From the NCBI GenBank assembly GCA_036506155.1, contig DASXSF010000122.1:1-57496 (forward strand): 57,496 bases of DNA, written 5' to 3'. The notes under the pieces were generated by a model. That model was not told the DNA's origin. It ran no database searches and saw only the letters and a program-made list of their open reading frames with translations. Numbering within the stretch: position 1 is the first letter of the stretch; each line of letters starts with the position of its first letter. Position numbers and translations under genes: made by a program. Below are positions 15,844-25,800 of the stretch, one piece after another. The DNA is from DASXRA01 sp036506155 (lineage in GTDB: Bacteria; Actinomycetota; Actinomycetes; Mycobacteriales; Jatrophihabitantaceae).

Positions 15844-17171
15844 GCCTTCTCACCTCCCGCGATCAATTCGACGACGGCTCGTCGATCCGGTTGTAACGCC
15901 ATGGCCGCGGCTTGGATGTCGGCGTCACGGAGCGCGCTGAGCCGGTCGGGCAGCTCTGCGATCAGCTCGGCCCGTCCGTAGATCAGTTCGAACTTGGCGA
16001 AGTTGAGCGACCTCGAGATCACCGCGTCCATCTCGCGGAAGATCATGCTCACAAGCTTGGTGCGCACGCGGTCGAGCTCGCCGGCGTCGAGCCCGTCGTC
16101 GGCGATACGGGCGAGCTCCCCGTCGAGCGCCGTCACGATGCGTTCGAGTGAACTCGCATCGGGGTAGTGCGCCGTGATCGTCAGCAAAGTCGGGTCGCGC
16201 TTGTCGAACGGGTCGCCGAACTCCCCGAGATAGGCCGAGACGTCGGTGACGAGACGGTCGCGCTGCACCAGCCGCCGCTGCAACCGTGATGCGTCCCCGT
16301 CGGTCAGCGCTTCGGCGAGAAGGAGGTTCGCGAGGTGCGCGTCGAGCTCCCGCACCGGATCCGCGACCCGGTACCCGAACGCGACCGCCGGGATCGGCGC
16401 GTGGGCGTCGACTGTGGACGCCCGGCGTTCGGCGGTAAGTGGTGGTTCGCCGAAGTCAGGTAGCTCCGGTGCCTCTCGCCGCGGGATGGACGCGAAGTGC
16501 TTCTCGATCAGGCCAACTGTCTGCTCGGGGTCGAGGTCGCCGGCCACGGCGAGCACCGCGTTGGCCGGGGCGTAGTACCGGTCGAAAAAGTCGGCGGCGT
16601 CGGCCACGGTGGCACTCTCCAGGTCGACGAAGTCGCCGTACCCGTTGTGCGCATTGGGAAACGTGTCGAACAGCACCGGTGGCAGCTCCAGCCAGGGAAA
16701 GCCGCCGTACGGCCGGTTGAGCACGTTGACGCGAATCTCTTCCTTGACCACGGCGATCTGGTTGGCGAGGTTCTCCTCGTTGATGCGTGGCGAGAGCATC
16801 CGGTCGGCTTCGAGGAACAAGCCGCGCTCCAGAGCGTTCGACGGCAGCGCCTCGAAGTAGTTGGTGTAGTCCGGATGCGTGCTGCCGTTGAACGTTCCGC
16901 CGCTGGACTGGACGTAGCGGAAATGCGCGAGCTTCTCCAGGTTGGCTGACCCCTGGAACATCAAGTGCTCGAAGAGGTGTGCGAATCCGGTGCGCCCCTC
17001 GGGCTCGGAGCGGAACCCCACGTCGTAGAGCACCGCTATGCCGACGACAGGGGCGGAGCGGTCGGGTGCGAGCACGATGCGCAGCCCGTTGGGCAGCGTC
17101 GCGTGGATGAGTTCGAACGCGGGACGGGGCAGCCTGGGCGCGCGCGGCGCGAGAGTGGCAGAACGGGGCAC
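15840..17171 (-). CDS. M16-family zinc peptidase, catalytic subunit
   Basis: This 443-residue M16B peptidase has the inverted zinc motif HLFEHLMFQGS (HxxEH) near residue 65 and a distal Glu within NLANQIAVVKEEI. It is expected to form a heterodimer with the downstream inactive subunit and degrade short peptides in the cytosol. It is the first gene of the three-gene M16-M16-nudC operon and is divergent from the ABC transporter genes across 95 bp. Confidence 0.94.
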   Translation of the reverse strand: MPRSATLAPRAPRLPRPAFELIHATLPNGLRIVLAPDRSAPVVGIAVLYDVGFRSEPEGRTGFAHLFEHLMFQGSANLEKLAHFRYVQSSGGTFNGSTHPDYTNYFEALPSNALERGLFLEADRMLSPRINEENLANQIAVVKEEIRVNVLNRPYGGFPWLELPPVLFDTFPNAHNGYGDFVDLESATVADAADFFDRYYAPANAVLAVAGDLDPEQTVGLIEKHFASIPRREAPELPDFGEPPLTAERRASTVDAHAPIPAVAFGYRVADPVRELDAHLANLLLAEALTDGDASRLQRRLVQRDRLVTDVSAYLGEFGDPFDKRDPTLLTITAHYPDASSLERIVTALDGELARIADDGLDAGELDRVRTKLVSMIFREMDAVISRSLNFAKFELIYGRAELIAELPDRLSALRDADIQAAAMALQPDRRAVVELIAGGEKA

Positions 17172-17266
17172 GCGTCCACCCTACGAGTGGCTCCACCCCG
17201 AGGTGGAGGCGGGAATCTATCTCGGCGCCGATGTGTCCGGCACGTGCCGCGGCAGAGCATCGCAGT

Positions 17267-18178
17267 ATGAGAAACCAGACCGTGGTGATGGCCCGCGACC
17301 TGCGCAAGCGGTACGGGGGACGAGCAGTGGTGGACGGCGTCGACCTCGACGTCGAGCAAGGCGAGGTCGTCGGCCTGATCGGTGCGAACGGCGCCGGCAA
17401 GACGACGACCGTCGAATGCCTCCAGGGCCTGCGGCATCCGGACAGCGGCGTACTGCGGGTTCTCGGCTACGACCCGACGACGCAGGCTGACCGGCTGCGC
17501 CCGCTGATCGGCAGCCAATTGCAGGACTCGGCACTGCCCGACCGGCTGCGGGTCCGCGAGGCCGTCAAGCTGTTCGCGACCCCGCGGGCACGCGACGCCC
17601 GCGAGTTGCTCGAACGGTTCGGGCTCGTCGAGCGCCGCAACTCGGCGTTCGCGTCGCTGAGCGGTGGCGAACGGCAGCGGCTGTTCCTCGTGCTGGCGCT
17701 GCTCAACCGGCCGCAACTGGTGTTCCTCGACGAGCTCACACAAGGCCTCGACCCGGCGGCGCGCCGCAACGTATGGGCCGCGATCGGGCAGGTGCGCGAC
17801 GAGGGCGCGACCGTCGTGCTCGTGACGCACGAGCTCGACGAGGCCGAAGCATTGTGCGATCGGGTGATCGCGATGCGCGCCGGTCGCGTGCTGGACGCCG
17901 GCCCACCGGCCGACCTGGTGAGCCGGCACGCGAAGTGGGCCACCGTCCGGTTCAGCTGGAGCGTCGCCGACTCGACCCTTGCCGAGCTGGGTGACCTCGA
18001 TGGCGTGCAGTCGGTACAGCGGGTCGGCGAGCGTGTGGAGGTGCGCGGCGACCGCCGTGTCATCGCGTACGTCGGCGCCGACCTGGTGCGCCGGGGCTGC
18101 GTCCCGGACGACCTCACCGTAGAAGTCCCTGATCTGGAATCCGCGTTGCTGCGGCTGTTGGAAGGAGCGGCGGCATGA
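17267..18178 (+). CDS. ABC transporter ATP-binding protein (drug/export type)
   Basis: This 303-residue ATPase of the DrrA/CcmA class has Walker A GANGAGKT, the signature LSGGERQR, Walker B LVFLDELTQGLDP and the H-loop VTHELDEAE. A C-terminal extension of ~80 residues is typical of exporters. The ATG at 17267 gives MRNQTVVMARDLRKRYGG; an internal ATG at 17288 would shorten it by seven residues. It forms an operon with its permease (ATGA overlap) and the two-component system. Confidence 0.93.
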   Translation: MRNQTVVMARDLRKRYGGRAVVDGVDLDVEQGEVVGLIGANGAGKTTTVECLQGLRHPDSGVLRVLGYDPTTQADRLRPLIGSQLQDSALPDRLRVREAVKLFATPRARDARELLERFGLVERRNSAFASLSGGERQRLFLVLALLNRPQLVFLDELTQGLDPAARRNVWAAIGQVRDEGATVVLVTHELDEAEALCDRVIAMRAGRVLDAGPPADLVSRHAKWATVRFSWSVADSTLAELGDLDGVQSVQRVGERVEVRGDRRVIAYVGADLVRRGCVPDDLTVEVPDLESALLRLLEGAAA

Positions 18179-18912
18179 ACACTGCAGTTGGCCGGCTGGT
18201 GCGGGCCGAGCTGAAGCTGATGGTCCGCGATCCGCTGGTGTTGACGTTCGTTTTCGCGTTCCCGATCGTCACCATGCTGATCATCGGTGGCTCGTTCGGG
18301 ACGACCCCCGATCCTGATTTCGCCGGGGCGCGCCCGTCGCAGTGGTACGTCGCCTCGTACTTCACCGTGGTGATCGCCGCGACCGGGATGATCATGTTGC
18401 CGGTGCACCTCGCGTCTTACCGCGAGCGCGGCGTACTGCGCCGGTTCCTCGCGTCGGGATTCCCGCGGTTCTCGTTCGCGGTGGCGCAGTTCATAGTCGG
18501 TCTGCTGGTGACGGCGGTGGCCGCCGCTTTGCTGCTCGTCGTGGCGGCGCCGGTGTACGGCATCCCGGCCGTGCACGTGCCGTGGCGCGTGGCCGTCGGC
18601 ATCGCGGCCGGCGCGGTGGCCTTCGTGAGCGGCGGCGTCCTGCTCGGGTCGCTCCTGCCGTCGGCTCGGGCGGCACAGGCGGTCGGACTGTTGTTGTTCT
18701 TCCCGTCGTTCCTGCTCGGATCGGGCGGCCCGCCGCCTGCCGTCATGGGCTCCGCGTTGCGTGACGTGGCGGACGTGCTGCCGCTGACCCAGGTGACCAA
18801 GGCGATCCGCGAGCCGTGGCTGGGTCTCGGGTCGGCTACACCGTCGCTGATCGTCGTCTCGCTGCTGGCCGTGCTCGCCATGGTCGTCGCGGCCCGCCGC
18901 GCGGCGCTGTGA
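18175..18912 (+). CDS. ABC-2 type transporter permease
   Basis: This 245-residue membrane protein has six hydrophobic segments in ABC-2 order and a conserved extracellular stretch before PLTQVTKAIREPWLG near the end. It partners the preceding ATPase, and the start codon overlaps its stop. The substrate is unknown. The genes that follow suggest that the exporter is controlled by envelope or antimicrobial stress. Confidence 0.92.
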   Translation: MNTAVGRLVRAELKLMVRDPLVLTFVFAFPIVTMLIIGGSFGTTPDPDFAGARPSQWYVASYFTVVIAATGMIMLPVHLASYRERGVLRRFLASGFPRFSFAVAQFIVGLLVTAVAAALLLVVAAPVYGIPAVHVPWRVAVGIAAGAVAFVSGGVLLGSLLPSARAAQAVGLLLFFPSFLLGSGGPPPAVMGSALRDVADVLPLTQVTKAIREPWLGLGSATPSLIVVSLLAVLAMVVAARRAAL

Positions 18913-20012
18913 GTCGTAGCATCCGCCACGTGGACCGCGCCGAGTTGCTACCCGGCCCAGGCCGCTGGGCCGGGTTCGGCCTGCTCACGCTGTTCACCGT
19001 CATCGCGACGGTGCAGCGACTGTCCGCCAGCGTGCCCGTCACAGTCGCCGGTGCGTCGCTGACGCTCGCCGGTGGCGCGTTGATGATGCGCTCCGGCAGG
19101 CTCCCCTTGCTTGCCGGAGCAGGTATCGCCACAGGCGGCGTTGTGGTGCTGTGCACCGGGTGGTCCGGCAACGTCGGCTGGTTTGCGATCTGCGTGATCG
19201 CCGGCTGGTGCGCCCTGGCCGAGGGCGCATCCGTCTCAGTCCCGTACTGGCTCGCGGTCGTTGCTTTGTTCGGCGCGGAGTGGCTGTGGGTGCGGCCCGA
19301 TTCGGGATGGGGAGCCTGGATGGCCGGTACGACGTTCACCGTGCTGCTCATGCTGCTGGTCCGACGCGAGCGGGAGCTCGTCGTGCAGCTGCGTGCCGCG
19401 CAGGCCGGCCTCGCCGAGAGCGCCCGCACCGAGGAGCGCAATCGCATCGCCCGCGAATTGCACGATGTCATCGCGCACACGCTGGTCGTGTCGCAGCTGC
19501 ACGTGGCAAGCGCGCGGCTCGCCGTGGAGGATGACCCGACGTCCGCAGCCAAGGCGTTGGCCGAGGCGGAACGGCTGGGCCGCGAGAGCCTGGCCGAGGT
19601 GCGCCGGGCGGTCGGCGTGCTGCGCACCGAGGAGGGTGGCCTGGCGCCACTGCCCGGCGCGGCCGACCTGCCGGCCCTGGTCGAGCGGTTCCGGACGGCA
19701 GGCGCTGACGTCACGCTGAGCGTCACCGGCGAGGTCAGCACGATCCCGGCCACGACCGGGCTGGCGCTATATCGGGTCGTCCAGGAGGCGCTCACGAACG
19801 CCGTCAAGCACGCGGCCGGCTGGCCGGTCGACGTCGAGGTCGCAGTCGACGGCTCACGCACCGAGCTTCTCGTCGAGAGCGGCGGCCCGCCGGGGCGTGG
19901 CAGCGGTGTGGGGCTGGCAAGCATGCAGGAACGGGCCGTGTCGGTGGGCGGCACGTGCGATGCCGGCCCGGGCGGGCGCGGATGGCTGGTGCGTGCGGAG
20001 TTTCCCACGTGA
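18909..20012 (+). CDS. Sensor histidine kinase (NarL-type, HisKA_3)
   Basis: This 367-residue kinase has four or five TM segments in the first ~150 residues and a short coiled linker. HisKA_3 carries the phosphoacceptor His185 in EERNRIARELHDVIAH, and the HATPase domain has the N-box VVQEALTNAVKHA and GSGVGLASMQERA. There is no large extracellular sensor, as in intramembrane-sensing DesK/LiaS-type kinases, so the linked exporter may transmit the signal. The GTG start overlaps the permease stop (GTGA), and the stop overlaps the response-regulator start. Confidence 0.93.
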   Translation: MSRSIRHVDRAELLPGPGRWAGFGLLTLFTVIATVQRLSASVPVTVAGASLTLAGGALMMRSGRLPLLAGAGIATGGVVVLCTGWSGNVGWFAICVIAGWCALAEGASVSVPYWLAVVALFGAEWLWVRPDSGWGAWMAGTTFTVLLMLLVRRERELVVQLRAAQAGLAESARTEERNRIARELHDVIAHTLVVSQLHVASARLAVEDDPTSAAKALAEAERLGRESLAEVRRAVGVLRTEEGGLAPLPGAADLPALVERFRTAGADVTLSVTGEVSTIPATTGLALYRVVQEALTNAVKHAAGWPVDVEVAVDGSRTELLVESGGPPGRGSGVGLASMQERAVSVGGTCDAGPGGRGWLVRAEFPT

Positions 20013-20653
20013 TCCGGGTACTGCTCGTCGACGACCAGGAGCTGGTGCGCGCCGGCCTGCGCGGCATCCTCCGCGAGCAGTTCGGGTTCGAGATCGTCGG
20101 CGAGTGCGCCAACGGCAGTTCCGTGCCGCACTCGGTTGCCGCGCTACATCCGGACGTCGTGCTCATGGACGTGCGCATGCCCGTCGTCGACGGTGTCGAG
20201 GCCACCCGGCAGCTGAGCGCTCGCGAGGGCAGCCCGCCGGTGCTGGTCCTCACCACGTTCGACGACGACGAGAGCCTCGCGGCTGCACTTCGGGCCGGCG
20301 CGGCCGGATTCGTCCTGAAGGACGTGCCGGCCGAGGACCTCCAGCGGGCGGTGCGCGCCGTAGCCGGCGGTAGCGCCTGGCTCGACCCTTCCGTGACGGG
20401 GCGGGTGCTCGCGGTCTACCGCGGCACGGCGCCGGCGCCCCGCGCCAACGATCCGGCGCTGGCCACCTTGACGGCACGCGAGCGCGAGGTGCTGGCGCTG
20501 ATCGGCCACGGGCTGTCCAACCCCGAGATCGCGGAGCGGCTCGTTGTCGGCGAGGGCACCGTAAAGACGCACGTGAACCACATCTTCACGAAGCTCGCCC
20601 TGCGTGATCGCGCCGCCGCCGTGGTCTTCGCGTACGACCACGGATTGGTGTAG
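20009..20653 (+). CDS. LuxR-family response regulator
   Basis: This 214-residue protein has a receiver domain with phospho-acceptor Asp54 (VVLMDVRMP), the Thr in VLTTFDD and Lys in FVLKDV. A C-terminal NarL/LuxR helix-turn-helix contains LTAREREVLALIGHGLSNPEIA. It should regulate the upstream exporter operon after phosphorylation by the adjacent kinase. The GTG start overlaps the kinase stop by 4 nt. Confidence 0.95.
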   Translation: MIRVLLVDDQELVRAGLRGILREQFGFEIVGECANGSSVPHSVAALHPDVVLMDVRMPVVDGVEATRQLSAREGSPPVLVLTTFDDDESLAAALRAGAAGFVLKDVPAEDLQRAVRAVAGGSAWLDPSVTGRVLAVYRGTAPAPRANDPALATLTAREREVLALIGHGLSNPEIAERLVVGEGTVKTHVNHIFTKLALRDRAAAVVFAYDHGLV

Positions 20654-20715
20654 ACGGCTCTTAATCCCGCCGGTTCGTGTCTCTCGGTCGCGCCGTCAAG
20701 CGTCGCGGCCGGCAG

Positions 20716-20739
20716 GCTCTTCGCGCGAGCGCTCATCGC
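20716..20739 (+). repeat. 24-nt dispersed intergenic repeat, copy 1
   Basis: A 24-nt sequence beginning GCTCTTCGCGCGAGCG lies in the gap between the convergent response regulator and lipoprotein genes. It is identical to 38433-38456, and a diverged inverted copy is in the adnA-adnB gap. It is internally palindromic around CGCGCG. Confidence 0.7.
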
Positions 20740-20742
20740 CGA

Positions 20743-21447
20743 TTAGACGACCCGCAGGGTGTTCAGCACCGCCGGCACGGTGGGCCACAGCCGCTTTTGC
20801 AGATCGGGTACCGAGACATACCAGGCGGAGAGCTGGCCTGCGCCGACTGGGACGACGACCAGCCACAGCTGCTCCTGCTTCACTCGCAGGTGGCGCTGCG
20901 ACCGGAACGTCGAGTTGATGGTGATGAGCGTCTGGACCAGATGCCCCCGCGCGCTGCCGACAGTGATGTCCGCATCGTGCACGGTTTTGCTCGTCGGCGC
21001 CGGATCGCCGTAGGACAGCTGAAGCATCTCCTGCGTCAGCAGCTTGGCTGCGGCGGTGGGAGTGCCACCGCGGCCGACCCTGCCCGAGCCCTGGTCCATG
21101 GTCCAGCCCGTGTCGACCACGCGCCCGAAGTCCACCGGCCACATCGCAGTCCTGCCTTGCGTCATGCCGGTGCTGATGCAGTCGTAGGCGAGGCGCGCGG
21201 TGGCGTCGACGACATGTGGGCAGGCGAGATGCGACGCCGGCGTCGGCGTCGGCGTCGATGTCGCGGTCTGAGGTGGCGTCGCAGTGGGGCCGGAGCTGGA
21301 GGTGGAACTCGGGAAGTCCGTGCTCGGCGGGGGCACCGACCCGCTTGGCGCAGCGGCGTGCCCGGACACAGTCTCGGTGCAGCCCGCGAGCAGCAATCCG
21401 GCGGCAGCCAGGCCGGCGACGATAAGCCCAACTCCGCGCCGCATCAT
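20743..21447 (-). CDS. Putative secreted lipoprotein
   Basis: This 234-residue protein has a signal peptide and lipobox LLLAGC (Cys ~23), so it should be lipid-anchored outside the cell. A Ser/Pro/Thr-rich linker (~30-75) follows. The folded domain has two cysteines (LACPHVV, YDCIST) likely to pair, plus motifs LRVKQEQLWLVVVPV and SAWYVSVPDLQKRLW. It is like mycobacterial lipoproteins of unknown function, and I do not recognise a specific family. The ATG overlaps the M20 peptidase stop (TGATG), so the two are co-translated. Confidence 0.8.
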   Translation of the reverse strand: MMRRGVGLIVAGLAAAGLLLAGCTETVSGHAAAPSGSVPPPSTDFPSSTSSSGPTATPPQTATSTPTPTPASHLACPHVVDATARLAYDCISTGMTQGRTAMWPVDFGRVVDTGWTMDQGSGRVGRGGTPTAAAKLLTQEMLQLSYGDPAPTSKTVHDADITVGSARGHLVQTLITINSTFRSQRHLRVKQEQLWLVVVPVGAGQLSAWYVSVPDLQKRLWPTVPAVLNTLRVV

Positions 21448-22853
21448 CAGCTCCCGCCGAGCCCGGCGCGGCCGAGCGCGGCGAAGTTCTCCCAGAGCAG
21501 CGCGGCCGCCTCGGCGCCTCGGTACAGCATCGAGAGGTTGACCTTCTCGTTCGGGGCGTGGATCTGGTCGTCGGGCAGCCCGACCCCGAGAAAGACCAGC
21601 GGCGCCTGAACGGACTGCTGGATCGACGCCTCAGGACCGCTGCCGCCCTCGCGTGTCGGCAGCACCGGTGCGCCGTCGAACGCTCGGCTGATCGCGTCGG
21701 TCAGGGCACCGTACGCCGGCGTACTGAGCGGCACGATGCACGCCGCCAGGCCATCGCCCTCCCACTCGATGCGCCACTCGATGCCGTCCGGGGTGTGATC
21801 GGCGACGAACTGCTCGACCGCTGCGATGATCTTGCTCGGTATCTGGTTTGCGACCAGGCGGAACGACAACTTGACGTGTGCGTCGGTCGGGACGATTGTC
21901 TTGCTGCCCTCGCCCATGTATCCGCCCCATATCCCGTTCACCTCGGCGGTCGGGCGCGCGCCGATTCGTTCGAGGGTGCTGTAACCCGCCTCCCCGGCCA
22001 GCGCGCGCGATTTGGCCAGCGCCAGGAACTCCGCCTCGTCGTGGGGCACCTTCGCGAACAGCGCCCGCTCGTCGTCGGTCAGCTCGACGACGTCGTCGTA
22101 GAAGCCGGGGACGGTGACGTGGCCGGCGTCGTCATGCAGTCTGCCTGCGAGCCGGGCAATGGCGGTGGCCGGGTTGGGCACTGCGCCGCCGAACACCCCG
22201 GAGTGCAGGTCGAGGTCGGGACCGTGGAAGTCGACGGTGCAGACGGCCAGGCCGCGCATTCCGGTGACGGTGCTCGGCGTAGCGGCGGCGAGCATGCCGG
22301 TGTCGGTCACGACGACGACGTCGCAGTCGAGGCGGTCACGCCGCTCGGTAAGCAGCTCGGGAAAGTGCGGCGATCCGGATTCCTCCTCCCCCTCGATCAG
22401 GAACTTCAGGCTGACCGCGGGCGAGGTCCGGCCGGTCGCGGCGAGGTGCGCGCGCAGCCCGAGCAGGTGGAACAGCAGCTGCCCCTTGTCGTCAGACGCG
22501 CCGCGCGCCCGCAGCACGTCGCCGTCGATTGTCGGGTCGAACGGATCGGTGCGCCACGACTCGAGGGGGTCGACGGGCTGCACGTCGTGGTGGCCGTAGA
22601 CGAGGACCGTCCGCGCGTCGGCGTCGTCACTTGGCCATTCGGCGTAGACCGCGGGCAGCCCACCGGTCGGCCAGATCTCCACGATCGGGAATCCCGTGCG
22701 GCGGGCCGCGTCGGCGAACCACTCGGCGCTCGCCGCGACGTCTTCGTGGTGCTCGGGCTGGGCGCTGATGCCCGGGATGCGCAGCCACCGGTTTAGGTCG
22801 GCCAACAATTCTTCTCGATGCGCCGCGATGTATTCGCGTGGCGTAGTGCTCAT
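21447..22853 (-). CDS. M20-family metallopeptidase (dipeptidase)
   Basis: This 468-residue enzyme has the M20 metal site: GHHDVQP (His ~88-89), RGASDDKGQ (bridging Asp ~121), EGEEESGS (catalytic and metal Glu ~155), and distal D/H ligands (VVVTDTGM, IHAPNEKV). A dimerisation domain is inserted mid-sequence. It most likely cleaves dipeptides or acyl-amino acids in the cytosol. It forms a two-gene operon with the lipoprotein. Confidence 0.93.
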   Translation of the reverse strand: MSTTPREYIAAHREELLADLNRWLRIPGISAQPEHHEDVAASAEWFADAARRTGFPIVEIWPTGGLPAVYAEWPSDDADARTVLVYGHHDVQPVDPLESWRTDPFDPTIDGDVLRARGASDDKGQLLFHLLGLRAHLAATGRTSPAVSLKFLIEGEEESGSPHFPELLTERRDRLDCDVVVVTDTGMLAAATPSTVTGMRGLAVCTVDFHGPDLDLHSGVFGGAVPNPATAIARLAGRLHDDAGHVTVPGFYDDVVELTDDERALFAKVPHDEAEFLALAKSRALAGEAGYSTLERIGARPTAEVNGIWGGYMGEGSKTIVPTDAHVKLSFRLVANQIPSKIIAAVEQFVADHTPDGIEWRIEWEGDGLAACIVPLSTPAYGALTDAISRAFDGAPVLPTREGGSGPEASIQQSVQAPLVFLGVGLPDDQIHAPNEKVNLSMLYRGAEAAALLWENFAALGRAGLGGS

Positions 22854-22864
22854 ATCGGTGCACG

Positions 22865-25800
22865 CTAGCCCAAGATCAGGCGGCGCAAGCCGTCGGCGTC
22901 GAGCAGCTCGATCGGGCTGATCGTCTCGTTGCTGCGCACGTAGTGGAACGCGGCCCCGATCCGTTCGACGTCAACGGCGCACAGGGCAGCCCAGGCCAGG
23001 CGGTACGCAGCGAGCTGAACAGCGGCGGCCTGCGCGTCGGCGCCGGTTGGCCGGGCGCCGGTCTTCCAGTCGACGACGGTGTAGCCGTCGGCTTCCTTGA
23101 ACACGGCGTCCATTCGGCCGCGCACCACGGTGGAGTCGATCGCCATCTCGAACGGCACCTCGACCTCGACCGGTGTGCGCTCGGCCCACTCACTGGCCTC
23201 GAATGCGGCGCGCAGCGCTGCGAGGTCGGAATCTTCGGCGGTGGCATCGGCGGCGCCGGGCAGGTCGTCGATGTCGAGCAGCGGCTGCGCGGACCAGCGC
23301 TGCTCCAGCCAGGCATGAAAAGCCGTGCCACGGCGGGCCAGCGGGGCAGGCTTACTCGGCAACGGCCGGCGCAGCCGCCGAGCCAGTGCGCCGGGGTCAC
23401 GCCGCAGCGCAACGAGCTGGGATACGGACAGCTGCCCCGGCAGGGGTACGTCGACGGTGCCGGCGGCCGAGAGGCGCTCCCGTTCCGTGAGCAGCAGGTC
23501 GACACTGCGCCGCCAGGCGTCCCGGCGGGCGGTGCTGTCGTCCAGCAACCCGGGAAGCTGGGCCGGGCCGGCCGCGGGCGCCGGCACCGTCAAGGCAGCG
23601 CGCACCAGCTCTGCGCCGGCCTCGACGTCGACGCGACGCGCGCCCAGCGGATCGACCGGCCAGGGGGCTGATGCCGGCTCGCCGAGCCGCGGGTTCTCGG
23701 CGCCGTCGACTGGCACGAACCACTCGCCGACCTCAGCGAAATCGCGAAGCTCGTCGAGGAACGGCGACACCAACCGCGCGCTCTTGGCGACGTCCCAGGC
23801 GTAGCCGCTGACGAACAGCGCCGACCGGGCGCGGGTGAACGCGACGTACGCGAGGCGGCGTTCTTCGTCCTGGTGCCGCTCGCGGACCTCGGCGGCATGA
23901 CGCTTCACGATCTCAGCGATCTGCTTACGGTCGGCGGCATTCTCCAGCCGCAACGCCGGCAGCTCACCGTGATCGCCCCGCAGCGGGGCGGGCAACAACT
24001 GGCGAGTTCGCGTCCAGTCGACGGCCCTGGGCTCGGCCGGGAAGACACCGCCGACCAGCCCGGGCACGGCGACGACGTCCCACTCCAAGCCCTTGGCCCC
24101 GTGCACGGTCAGGATCTGTACGCGCTCCTTCTCGACGGCCACCTCGCCGGATTCCAGGCCGTTCTCCTCGACCTCCGCGGCGTCGAGGAAGGCCAGGAAC
24201 GCCGGCAGCGTCGCCTCGTCGGCGTCCGCGGCGAACCGGGCAGCCTCGTCGAGAAACCGGTCGAGGTGTACCCGGCCGACCGCCGCCCGATCGGCGCGCG
24301 CCGCTACCTCGACGTCCACCCCGATCACTCGCTCGACGTCCGCGACGAGCTCCGCCAGAGGCGCCGACAGCCGCCGTCGCAACGCGCGCAGCTCCACGGA
24401 CAGGGCCCGCATCCTGGCCAGCCCGGCTGACGAGTAGCGGCTCTCGCGCCCGAGGTCGTCGAGTGCCTCGATCAAGCTGCCCTGGTCGAGCCCGTCGATG
24501 TCGCCGGCGTCGTCGACGCGGCGCATCCGGGCGAGCTCGCGGGCCCGGTCGCTCAATGCCGCCAGGTCACGCGGCCCGATGCGCCAGCGCGCACCCGTGA
24601 GCAGCCGGGACAGCGCCGAGCCCGACTTGTGATCGGCCAGCACCCGAAGCGTCGCCACCACGTCGACCACCTCGGGGGTTGTAAGCAGCCCGCCCAGGCC
24701 GACGACCTCGACCGGCAGCCCTTCCGCCAGCAGGGCCATCCGCACCGCGTCGATCTGCGACCGCCGCCGAACCAGCACCGCCGCGGTGCGCTCGCCTGCG
24801 CGGCGCGCCTCCCACTCGGCATGCATCCGCGTGGCCAGCCACTGCGCCTCGTCCTCGACCGTCTCGGTGACCGCCGCCCGGATCGTGCCCGGCCCGGCGC
24901 CAGGACGAGCCCGCAACTCGACCGTGGCTGCGCCCGTGCGAAGCGGAGCGGCAACGGCGTTCGCCGCGAACAGCACGAGCTCGTCGTTGCGCCAGCTCGT
25001 ACTGAGCGGATAGGTAACGGCCCCGCCGAACGTCGCCGCGAACCGACCGATGTTGCCGGCGCTCGCGCCCCGCCAGCCGTAGATCGACTGGAACGGGTCA
25101 CCTACCGCAATGACCGGGTGCCCACCGCCGAAAAGCCCGGCCAGCAGGACCGCCTGCGCGTAGCCGGTGTCCTGATACTCATCGAGCAGTACCGCGCCGA
25201 AGCGTTCCCGCTCGATGCGCGCTACGTCGGCCAACCCTGCGAGTCGCGCCGCCAGCGCCATCTCGTCGCCGAAATCCACAGCCGGCATGCGTTGCTTGCT
25301 GGCCTGGTATTCACCTACCAGCGGCAAGAGCGCGCCGCGGTGCCGCAGCGATTCCAGCAGCCTGCCGGCTTCGCTCGTAGGCGGCGGTTCACCGCCGTAC
25401 ACGATGCACAGCTGCTCCGTCAGTGTGGTGCCGAAATCTGCAACGGCGTCGGGCTCGACCAGGTGGTCGGCCAGCTGGGCGGTCAGCGCGAGGACGTACT
25501 GCGACACCGACGCCAGCGCCCCGATGCCGCGCGGCAGCTCGCCGCCGTAGCGGCGCACCACGGAGTCGGCGAGCTGCCAGCACACCGCCTGCGACAGCAG
25601 CCGAGGGTTCGGCTCGGCGCCGACCCGCATCGCGTGCTCGCCGACCAGCCGGCTGGCATAGGCGGCGTAGGTCAAGACGGTCGGCTCGCCGCCGAGCAGC
25701 TCGGCCAGATGCTCGGTGTCGTCAGGGCGATCGTGTTCGACGACCTGGCGCCACTGCGCGAGGCGCCAGCGGATGCGGCGGCCCAGCTCGGCGGCGGCCT

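Noticed and set aside
21558..22796. Plus-strand open frame of 412 codons
   Set aside because: It is the shadow of the M20 peptidase gene, with His/Arg-rich low-quality sequence.
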